Translations under genes and position numbers: made by a program
Source of the DNA: Candidatus Curtissbacteria bacterium RIFCSPLOWO2_01_FULL_37_9
GTDB taxonomy: Bacteria; Patescibacteriota; Microgenomatia; Curtissbacterales; GWA2-41-24
Reading direction: 5' to 3'
Length of the DNA: 11,341 bases
Assembly: GCA_001776425.1 (NCBI GenBank)
Contig: MFBN01000007.1
Location: 1 to 11,341 of the forward strand
Shown: positions 1 through 6,062 of the stretch, piece by piece
Position numbering within the stretch: position 1 is the first letter of the stretch
Layout: every line of letters begins with the position of its first letter
Notes under the pieces: generated by a model
Database searches by the model: none
Told to the model about the DNA's origin: nothing
What the model saw: only the letters and a program-made list of their open reading frames with translations

Positions 1-716
1 ATAATAAGGGTAACTTCTGGGCGGATTGTGATACTTATAAAGACATAAAATTTGCCGAGAAAAAGCTTTTGGCAAGTTTAACTAAAGCCGCAGATGGAAG
101 CATTTCAAAATTATTAAACAGAAAAGTTTCGACTTTCATGACGAAATTTCTTATACATACTTTTCTCACTCCTAATATAATTTCTTTTACAATTCCTCTT
201 TTGGCTATATTTACATTTTTCATTTTAGCAATTGGGAGCTACCCCTGGCTTTTTCTTGGCGGGCTGATGATCCAATTTTTGTCAATAGTCGACGGAATTG
301 ATGGAGAACTGTCCAGGCTTAAATTCATGGCAACAAAATGGGGTAAATGGATAGATCCGATTTTGGATAGATATGTGGACGCAATAATAATTGCAGGTAT
401 GGCATATGGATATTGGAATATAACAGGGAATAATCTTATCCTGCCGTTGGCTGTGTTTGTAATTGTTGCTGATACTCTTCAGGATTATATGTCCAGCAAA
501 TTTTTTATGATCACCGGCTTAAAGTTAAAAACGAAAGACATTTCTTTTAAAAGAGATACAAGACTTTTACTGCTTGCTCTGGGAACAATTACAAACCAAA
601 TATTACTAGCGTTTATTATATTTATCTTGATTTCCCAATACAAAGTAGTCAATCGCTTTATTGCAGCAAAACAAATTACCGAAAAACAAGTTTATTCAAA
701 AATTCAACACGTATAA
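1..716 (+). CDS. Bifunctional inositol-1-phosphate cytidylyltransferase / CDP-alcohol phosphatidyltransferase (DIPP synthase-like), 3' part
   Basis: The reading frame is open from the left edge (first full codon at 3), so the 5' part is missing. The first ~20 residues (WADCDTYKDIKFAEKKLL) resemble the end of a nucleotidyltransferase domain. A linker with DGSISKLLNRKVST then leads into a membrane CDP-alcohol phosphotransferase domain. That domain carries the full signature D-x2-DG-x2-S-R-x8-G-x3-D-x3-D, with Asp codons at 291, 300, 354 and 366; the usual Ala before Arg is Ser. Several hydrophobic segments follow, as expected for this integral membrane family. The join of the two domains is typical of enzymes that make CDP-inositol and condense it with inositol phosphate (di-myo-inositol phosphate or inositol lipid pathways). 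The exact acceptor is not visible. A TTG at 69 could be read as a start, but the similarity upstream of it argues for one longer protein. Confidence 0.72.
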   Translation, partial: NKGNFWADCDTYKDIKFAEKKLLASLTKAADGSISKLLNRKVSTFMTKFLIHTFLTPNIISFTIPLLAIFTFFILAIGSYPWLFLGGLMIQFLSIVDGIDGELSRLKFMATKWGKWIDPILDRYVDAIIIAGMAYGYWNITGNNLILPLAVFVIVADTLQDYMSSKFFMITGLKLKTKDISFKRDTRLLLLALGTITNQILLAFIIFILISQYKVVNRFIAAKQITEKQVYSKIQHV

Positions 717-820
717 ATATTATTAACAGCTTTAAAATTGAATGTATTAATGATTTTATCGCTTAGGGGAATTCTTAACTTAATACTTTTTTCTTTCGTA
801 ACACTTCTCTATATCTTATA

Positions 821-882
821 TTCGCTCGCAGAACACCCCGCCAAAAATTGAATATTTAGGCGGGGATGAATGCGAAAGCGAA
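821..882. repeat. Long imperfect inverted repeat
   Basis: A perfect 7-bp GC core, CCCCGCC at 836-842 and GGCGGGG at 859-865, is flanked by a second pairing block, TTCGCT-CGCA at 821-830 against TGCG-aa-AGCGAA at 871-882. The inner 16-nt loop can pair further (AAAT with ATTT). There is no T-tract, so an intrinsic terminator is unlikely. It looks more like a mobile-element end or a REP-type unit. Confidence 0.6.
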
Positions 883-887
883 TACAT

Positions 888-976
888 ACTTCCGAGGCAT
901 AACTATCTGCTCGCTCATGTAAACTTGAAGGAATACCGAGGCCTTTCAGGCCTCGGAAGTTTATCACTTCAAAGTT
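888..976. repeat. Composite palindromic repeat with two alternative stems
   Basis: ACTTCCGAGGC at 888-898 is a perfect 11-bp inverted copy of GCCTCGGAAGT at 950-960. The right copy also takes part in a tight hairpin, CCGAGGCCT (936-944), loop TTC, AGGCCTCGG (948-956). An outer imperfect stem joins AACTTGAAG (922-930) to CTTCAAAGTT (967-976). Mutually exclusive stems of this kind resemble the foldback ends of IS200/IS605-type elements and the REP sequences mobilised by Y1 transposases. No transposase gene is present here. Confidence 0.6.
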
Positions 977-1067
977 TTCATAAGACTAGTTTCTGCAAAG
1001 AGCATTGAACATCTAAAAAATTTAGACTTGCCACCAGCTTGTCTTGTATAAATAACTTATAGTATAA

Positions 1068-1096
1068 TTGACTTGAGCTGTGTTTTTTGCTATAAT
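1068..1096 (+). promoter_or_regulatory. Sigma-70-type promoter for the helicase / HAD unit
   Basis: TTGACT (1068-1073), a 17-bp spacer and TATAAT (1091-1096), with a TGC extended -10 just before it. The predicted transcription start near 1103 leaves a leader of about 180 nt before the helicase start at 1283. Confidence 0.7.
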
Positions 1097-1102
1097 AAAA
1101 AA

Positions 1103-1282
1103 TGGATATTAGTTAGAGCAGTAAATCTGCTTAACTTTGAATAGTTTTGAATAGATAAGATAAAGTTAAACCGCTTTTTGTAATTGTTTCACTTAAGTAT
1201 CTTTTTTCCTTTTCATTTACAATTTCTTAATTAAGTAGATCTACTGCTTTAGCTTTTTGCCAAGTAAGTTAATATTATTATA
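1103..1282 (+). promoter_or_regulatory. Long, potentially structured 5' leader of the DEAD-box helicase gene
   Basis: The leader holds a stem of AGTTAGAGCAG (1111-1121) with CTGCTTAACT (1127-1136), which has one bulge. TAACTTT (1132-1138) can alternatively pair with AAAGTTA (1162-1168). Further down are two palindromes, CTTAATTAAG (1226-1235) and AGTAGATCTACT (1234-1245), which overlap by two bases and so compete. Long leaders are known for cold-inducible RNA helicases and cold-shock genes, so temperature control is a reasonable guess. I do not recognise a named riboswitch class. Confidence 0.4.
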
Positions 1283-2464
1283 ATGCGACAAAGATTCAGG
1301 CCAAGAGGTAATTTAAAAAGATGGTTTTATTCTACAGAAAAACCCGGTCAGGACATTGTCTGGGCAATTACAGCAGGCAAACAACAAAATCCGTCACCCA
1401 ATAGCTTAAGTAAACAAGAAATTTATACTCCCGAGTATAAATTTGAAGATTTTGCTATTGCCAGTGAATTAAAAAGTAATATCGCTAATAAAAAGTATGT
1501 TTGTCCAACACCAATTCAGGATAAAGCTATCCCCCCAATTCTTAAAGGCGCAGATATTATTGGTATTGCAAATACCGGTACGGGTAAAACAGCTGCATTT
1601 TTGATTCCTTTAATTAATAAATCTTTCATGAATAGGTCACAAAAAACCCTTATTATTGCTCCAACGCGAGAGCTCTCTCTACAAATTTATGGCCAGCTTA
1701 CGGAATTTGCCAGAGGTATGGCTATTACAAGCGCTATATGCATTGGTGGAGCAAGTTATTTAAAGCAAAAAAGGGACCTTTTGCACAATCCCAATTTTGT
1801 TATAGGCACACCTGGAAGAATAAAAGATCTTATTGGACAAAAATGCCTGGATCTGTCGCAATTTAACAATGTTGTACTGGATGAAGTAGACCGTATGGTC
1901 GATATTGGATTTATTGCCGATATCAAGTATTTTATTTCACTTCTTCCTGTAAATCGCCAGTCGCTTTTCTTTTCCGCAACAATTTCAACAAAGGTTAATG
2001 AAATTATCCAAACATTTGTAAAAAATCCTATTACTATTTCTGTAAAAGAAAATGACATTATTGAAAATATCAATCAGGATATTGTTAAGATTTCCAATAA
2101 CCAGAATAAAATAGACAAGCTCCATGATTTATTAATTCAGGAAGGATTTAATAAAGTGCTTATCTTTGGCAGGACAAAACGGAGTGTCCAAAGACTTACG
2201 AATGAACTCTCCAGTAGGGGATTTAGAGCTGGTGCTATTCATGGTAACAAAAGCCAAAGTCAAAGACAGAAAATGCTGGGGATGTTTCGAGAAAATCAGA
2301 TTAAGATATTACTTGCTACAGATGTTGCTTCAAGGGGACTTGATATTGAAGATGTCAGTCATGTTATTAATTATGATTTACCGGCATCCTATGATGACTA
2401 CATTCATAGAATAGGCAGGACCGGCCGGATGAACAAAAAAGGCGTGGCGCTAACATTCGTATGA
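1283..2464 (+). CDS. DEAD-box ATP-dependent RNA helicase (DEVD variant)
   Basis: This protein unwinds or remodels RNA duplexes using ATP. All core motifs are visible in order in the 393-aa product: Q motif region with PTPIQ (~75-79), Walker A ANTGTGKT (96-103), motif Ia PTRELSLQI (~127-135), GG (~155), TPGR (176-179), motif II DEVD (200-203) in place of DEAD, motif III SAT (231-233), motif IV LIFGRTK (~293), motif V TDVASRGLDI (~346-355) and motif VI HRIGRTGR (375-382). The protein stops 11 residues after motif VI, so it has no C-terminal RNA-binding extension and a slightly short second RecA domain. The first ~45 residues are basic and probably disordered. No strong Shine-Dalgarno precedes the ATG. 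It is the first gene of a likely two-gene unit with the HAD protein 22 nt downstream. Confidence 0.93.
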   Translation: MRQRFRPRGNLKRWFYSTEKPGQDIVWAITAGKQQNPSPNSLSKQEIYTPEYKFEDFAIASELKSNIANKKYVCPTPIQDKAIPPILKGADIIGIANTGTGKTAAFLIPLINKSFMNRSQKTLIIAPTRELSLQIYGQLTEFARGMAITSAICIGGASYLKQKRDLLHNPNFVIGTPGRIKDLIGQKCLDLSQFNNVVLDEVDRMVDIGFIADIKYFISLLPVNRQSLFFSATISTKVNEIIQTFVKNPITISVKENDIIENINQDIVKISNNQNKIDKLHDLLIQEGFNKVLIFGRTKRSVQRLTNELSSRGFRAGAIHGNKSQSQRQKMLGMFRENQIKILLATDVASRGLDIEDVSHVINYDLPASYDDYIHRIGRTGRMNKKGVALTFV

Positions 2465-2486
2465 TAAAATAAATAACACCTAAGGT

Positions 2487-2912
2487 ATGAAAGTTTTACG
2501 AAGAAATATTTACATTGATATTGACGGAGTAATTTTAACTCGAGGTGCTACGCCTGCATTACATTTGAATAAATTCCTTGATTATATTCTAAACAATTAT
2601 TCGGTTTTTTGGTTAACTTCCCGATGTCGGGGAGACAGTAAGTATACGGTTAATTACCTCTCACAATTCCTATTGCCTGAAATAATTAGTTTACTTAAAA
2701 AAATTAAGCCAACGAATTTTTTAATCGATAAAACTGAGGCTATAGATTTTGATAAAAATTTTTTTTGGCTAGATGAAGAAATTTTTGCTTCGGAGGCAAA
2801 TACCTTAATTGAACATGACAAATATGATTCCTGGATTGAAGTAAACCTCATCAAAAATCCCAATCAGCTGCTTCACTTAATCAAAAAAAAGCTTTTATAT
2901 CAGAAAAATTAA
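2487..2912 (+). CDS. Small HAD-superfamily-like protein
   Basis: The 141-aa product has the layout of a minimal haloacid-dehalogenase fold. Motif I is YIDIDGVI with the nucleophile and acid/base aspartates at D11 and D13. Motif II is WLTSR with T44 or S45. A candidate motif III lysine is K82, and the acidic motif FFWLDEE ends in D96-E97. HAD enzymes usually hydrolyse phosphate esters, but the substrate cannot be read from the sequence and there is little room for a cap domain. The ATG at 2487 follows AAGG closely and lies 22 nt after the helicase stop, so co-transcription is likely. It converges on the oxidoreductase operon. Confidence 0.65.
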   Translation: MKVLRRNIYIDIDGVILTRGATPALHLNKFLDYILNNYSVFWLTSRCRGDSKYTVNYLSQFLLPEIISLLKKIKPTNFLIDKTEAIDFDKNFFWLDEEIFASEANTLIEHDKYDSWIEVNLIKNPNQLLHLIKKKLLYQKN

Positions 2913-2928
2913 GAACAGCTAAATTTTT
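2904..2928. terminator. Candidate bidirectional AT-rich terminator
   Basis: AAAAATT (2904-2910) pairs with AATTTTT (2922-2928) around an 11-nt loop, exactly between the convergent stop codons. The stem is AT-only and therefore weak. Its A- and T-runs could act as U-tracts on both strands. Confidence 0.3.
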
Positions 2929-3824
2929 TACCTAAACGTATCAAATAATTTTTCAGTTGGAAAAACTTTTACTTCATCTACTAAATCACCGGATACTTTC
3001 AGGCGGTTTGCCTGCCTTTGCATAAACGGCACGGATTTGGAATTTTGGTATAAAACTCCAATGGCAATTTGGACTTCCAAATCTTCCGCGGCTTGTCTTG
3101 CGGCTTTAATATCCCGAAAATTATACCCGCTCATTTGAGTAACATCTTTTACCCGCGACTGGTACCACTGGTGTGGAGTCATATGATTATAAGAAGGACA
3201 ACTCTGCAATACTTCTATAAAACTAAAACCATTATGTTTTATACTCTCTTGGAAAATTCCGCTCATATGTTTAACATCACCGGAAAAAGTACGGGCTACG
3301 AAGCTTGGGTTTAAGGAAAATACGAAATTCATCACATGAATAGGGTCGGAAGTAACTCCGTCGGGAGATGAATTCATCTTGATTCCGCTTTTAGTAGTAG
3401 CGGATGCTTGACCGGTAGTTAAACCATAGTTGAGATTATTGTGAAGAACAAAAGTAATGTCATAGTTTCCCCGAATAGCTGAAACTAAATGATTAATTCC
3501 CTCGCCTAAAGTCCCTCCGTCTCCTCCAAATGCAATAACTTTTATCTTGCGATTGGCAACAGATGCCCCGCAAGCAAAAGCAAGGACCCGGCCATGAATT
3601 CCATGAAAGCGATAACCGCCGATTTTATCCGCGCCATTACCATGACAACCAACATCAAAACACAATAATGTCCTACAAGGAGGAATATTTTCGGCAACCA
3701 AAGCACGCTTAATAGCTGCCTGAATCCCGTAATTACCGCAATTTGTACACCATGTTAAAATATTTTCCGAGTAATAATCGCTGAAACGAACATCCGTTTT
3801 ATGATGACAATCACAAGTGTTCAT
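2928..3824 (-). CDS. 2-oxoacid:ferredoxin/flavodoxin oxidoreductase, beta subunit (KorB-type)
   Basis: This is the thiamine-diphosphate and iron-sulfur subunit of an enzyme that interconverts 2-oxoacid plus CoA with acyl-CoA plus CO2 and reduced carrier. The 298-aa length is normal for the family. Visible are WCTNCG (C26, C29), VGCHG (C60) and QSCPSYN (C209), the four expected [4Fe-4S] ligands. The ThDP motif GGDGGTLGEG starts at residue 100, and HNNLNYGLTTGQASATT (128-144) is a family hallmark. It begins 2 nt after the alpha gene stop, so the two are surely co-translated. An oddity is the N-terminal CDCHH (residues 4-8), an extra cysteine/histidine cluster ahead of the usual fold. Pyruvate or 2-oxoglutarate are both possible substrates; the KorAB type alone does not settle it. 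Confidence 0.92.
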   Translation of the reverse strand: MNTCDCHHKTDVRFSDYYSENILTWCTNCGNYGIQAAIKRALVAENIPPCRTLLCFDVGCHGNGADKIGGYRFHGIHGRVLAFACGASVANRKIKVIAFGGDGGTLGEGINHLVSAIRGNYDITFVLHNNLNYGLTTGQASATTKSGIKMNSSPDGVTSDPIHVMNFVFSLNPSFVARTFSGDVKHMSGIFQESIKHNGFSFIEVLQSCPSYNHMTPHQWYQSRVKDVTQMSGYNFRDIKAARQAAEDLEVQIAIGVLYQNSKSVPFMQRQANRLKVSGDLVDEVKVFPTEKLFDTFR

Positions 3825-3826
3825 GC

Positions 3827-5578
3827 TTACTTTATTTTCTTTTCAAGAAATTCCCCAACTTCATCAATAAAAAAAGGTCTTCCGTCGAATTTTAGAAGTT
3901 TATCTTCAAAATGACACCCTGTTTCCTGTGTAAGCAAGGCACCTAACTGACCGAAAGCATTGTTTTCTATTAAGCAAATTGGCTGTTTTCGTTTAACCAA
4001 ATCTGTTAGCTTTTTTGTACGAACAGGGTAAACATATTCATAGTGCAGATAATTAATACATTTCATGGGAAACTTCGTATTCCATAAATTCATCACATCA
4101 CAAACAGTATTTTTGACACTTCCCCAGCCGACTAAAGTAAGAATTGCAGTATTTGGCCCTATCAAAACCGGCTCAGGTAAATCATTGTGCAAGGTTATTT
4201 GCTTATTTAACCTTTTTGTGTACATTTGTAAGCTGATTTGTGCATCTTCTGTGACTGTGCCATCTGCAGAATGTTCGTCAGAATTGGCAACAAAAGTTGC
4301 GTCTGATTGTCCGGGTAACCAACGAGGTGATATTCCTGTTTTGGTATGTTTATAGCGATCTGCGGCAACAAGTGAAAAGAATTTGTCTTCTGAAACCAGA
4401 TGGCGTTTAATTTTAGGAGATTGAGGCAAACTCTCAATTTGAAACAACGATTCAGCAATCTGCTTTTCGGTTAATACAACTACCGGAATTTGGTATTTTT
4501 CTGCAATATTAAATGCATTCTGAATAGCTAAATAAGCTGATTGCGGGTCGCTAAGCGCTATTACGCATCTTGGAAACTCGCCATGTCCCGCATAAACAGC
4601 TAAATTAAGATCACTGGCACTTGTCCAGGTAGGCAAACCCGTAGACGGTCCAGGACGCTGTGCCAAAATACAGACAAATGGTGTTTCTGTCATACCAGCC
4701 AAAGAAACCGATTCTGTCATTAAGTCAAAACCACCACCTGAAGTAGCAACCAATGCTCTTGTTCCCATAAACATAGCACCGATTGCCATTTGAACAACGG
4801 TAATTTCATCATCAACCTGTTTTACAAGCATTTGTGTTTGATGATAAATATCTGCCATATAGGACAAAATTGAACTGCTCGGGGTCATGGGATAAGCGAA
4901 ATAGGCCCGAACTCCGGCACTGACAGCACCTTGGGCAATTAAATGATTACCGCTTAATAAACCGTCGTTTTTATGCTTATTCTGAGGTTTAAATTTAATT
5001 AGTACCGGATTTAAACCTTCCAGTTTGTAAGTATACCCCTTTTTTAGACAGGCAATGTTTGGCTCAATCACCTTAGGCTTACTGGCAAATTCCGCACGTA
5101 AAACTGATTCCAGAGGATCAATGGGTAAACCAATAAGCTGCCATAAAGCGGCAATCATCACCACATTAGCCATAATGGATTTTCCGCCGATTTGCCGGGC
5201 AATATTTTGTGCCGGTATATAGACTATTTTAATTTGCTGATCTGAAATTAACTTTTTTTCTTGGTTAGATAATTCAAGCTGTTCAAGCATATGAATTACT
5301 TGCCCGCCATTTTTAAGAGTTGGCAAGTAAGCATGAAATGAAACCCGGCTTAAACAAATTAACAAATCAGTTTGTTTTGCAGATGAATGAATAGGTATAT
5401 CGGCAATATCAATCTGGTGAAATGCGTGCCCTCCTTGAATTAAAGAAGGATACTCTCTATATCCGAAAGTGCAAAAACCAGAGCGCTTAAGGGCTTTTGC
5501 CACCATTTCACCTATCGAATTAACTCCCTGGCCGGATTCTCCGGCAATTTTAATGACTAAACGCTGAAATTCAAGCAT
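3827..5578 (-). CDS. 2-oxoacid:ferredoxin/flavodoxin oxidoreductase, fused gamma-alpha subunit (KorA-type)
   Basis: The 583-aa protein joins two modules. Residues 1-~185 are the gamma domain (IAGESGQGVNSIG at 11-23; REYPSLIQGGHA at 41-52). Residues ~205-583 are the alpha chain. It shows YPMTPSSSIL (229-238), E258 in DDEIT as candidate for the glutamate that activates thiamine diphosphate, ATSGGGFDLM (278-287), GMTETP (295-300), RPGPSTGLPT (308-317) and GHGEFPR (331-337). The C-terminal part (~450-583) is the transketolase-C-like domain. No ferredoxin-like delta subunit is encoded, which fits the two-subunit KorAB class. The ATG at 5578 is preceded on its strand by AAAGG at good spacing. It is 1 nt beyond the flavodoxin stop, showing tight operon coupling. 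Confidence 0.93.
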   Translation of the reverse strand: MLEFQRLVIKIAGESGQGVNSIGEMVAKALKRSGFCTFGYREYPSLIQGGHAFHQIDIADIPIHSSAKQTDLLICLSRVSFHAYLPTLKNGGQVIHMLEQLELSNQEKKLISDQQIKIVYIPAQNIARQIGGKSIMANVVMIAALWQLIGLPIDPLESVLRAEFASKPKVIEPNIACLKKGYTYKLEGLNPVLIKFKPQNKHKNDGLLSGNHLIAQGAVSAGVRAYFAYPMTPSSSILSYMADIYHQTQMLVKQVDDEITVVQMAIGAMFMGTRALVATSGGGFDLMTESVSLAGMTETPFVCILAQRPGPSTGLPTWTSASDLNLAVYAGHGEFPRCVIALSDPQSAYLAIQNAFNIAEKYQIPVVVLTEKQIAESLFQIESLPQSPKIKRHLVSEDKFFSLVAADRYKHTKTGISPRWLPGQSDATFVANSDEHSADGTVTEDAQISLQMYTKRLNKQITLHNDLPEPVLIGPNTAILTLVGWGSVKNTVCDVMNLWNTKFPMKCINYLHYEYVYPVRTKKLTDLVKRKQPICLIENNAFGQLGALLTQETGCHFEDKLLKFDGRPFFIDEVGEFLEKKIK

Positions 5579-5579
5579 C

Positions 5580-6029
5580 TTAACCTTTCATTTTTTCTGC
5601 TATCTTATTAACCCAGTCAAGCACAATAGAATCAAGCTGATTATAAGGCTCACCTTCAATTCTTAAGACAGAACCGATTTCTTTACCACCCTTTTTCAGC
5701 CATAGTTTACGGATTTTTTCTATTCCTTCACAAAAAAGAACAGGTTCATAACGTCGATCACCCAAACCGGCAAAAGCTGCCTTTTTATGATGACAATCAA
5801 GTAAATTTAACTGCTCGTACAATTTTAAGAAAAAAGGATTAAGCTGACCATGTTGCCATGTTGAGGTACCAAATATAAAATTGTCATTGTTTTTTACAGC
5901 CTCAATTGGCGTTCTTTCTGCGCGAAATAAAAACGTTCTAAAACCTTTAGTTGACAACACCTTGGCAATAGATTCCATCACAATTTCCACATTTCCGGAG
6001 GTAGAAGCGTAAATTAAATTAATATCCAT
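5580..6029 (-). CDS. Flavodoxin (short-chain, FMN electron carrier)
   Basis: The 149-aa length and motifs fit short-chain flavodoxins. The FMN phosphate loop is YASTSGNVE (S9, T10, S11, G12, N13). The 50s loop is FGTSTWQHGQL with W58, which probably stacks on the isoalloxazine. The 90s loop is GLGDRRYEPVLFC (88-100) with Y94. Its place between acetyl-CoA synthetase and the 2-oxoacid oxidoreductase, with only 1 nt to the latter, points to it as the dedicated electron acceptor or donor of that enzyme. No clear Shine-Dalgarno precedes the ATG at 6029. Flavodoxins are known to replace ferredoxin when iron is limited, but nothing in the sequence shows iron control here. Confidence 0.9.
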   Translation of the reverse strand: MDINLIYASTSGNVEIVMESIAKVLSTKGFRTFLFRAERTPIEAVKNNDNFIFGTSTWQHGQLNPFFLKLYEQLNLLDCHHKKAAFAGLGDRRYEPVLFCEGIEKIRKLWLKKGGKEIGSVLRIEGEPYNQLDSIVLDWVNKIAEKMKG

Positions 6030-6062
6030 TACTGCTGTCTTACCAAATTAACATAAAACGAA

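Larger units (their letters stand above)
717..1067. other. Gene-free stretch holding palindromes
   Basis: I see no convincing coding frame here. The stretch contains two strong stem-loop structures (821-882 and 888-976) and a small AT-rich hairpin (TCTAAA at 1012-1017 with TTTAGA at 1021-1026). No clear Rho-independent terminator follows the gene ending at 716. Confidence 0.5.

Noticed and set aside
69..71. TTG as the true start of the phosphatidyltransferase
   Set aside because: The same frame is open to the window edge and encodes a recognisable nucleotidyltransferase end and linker.
821..976. Intrinsic terminator for the gene ending at 716
   Set aside because: The stems are strong but no T-run follows either of them, and they are more than 100 bp away from the stop.
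1279..1284. Perfect TATAAT overlapping the helicase ATG
   Set aside because: As a -10 it would start transcription after the start codon. The consensus promoter at 1068-1096 explains expression better.
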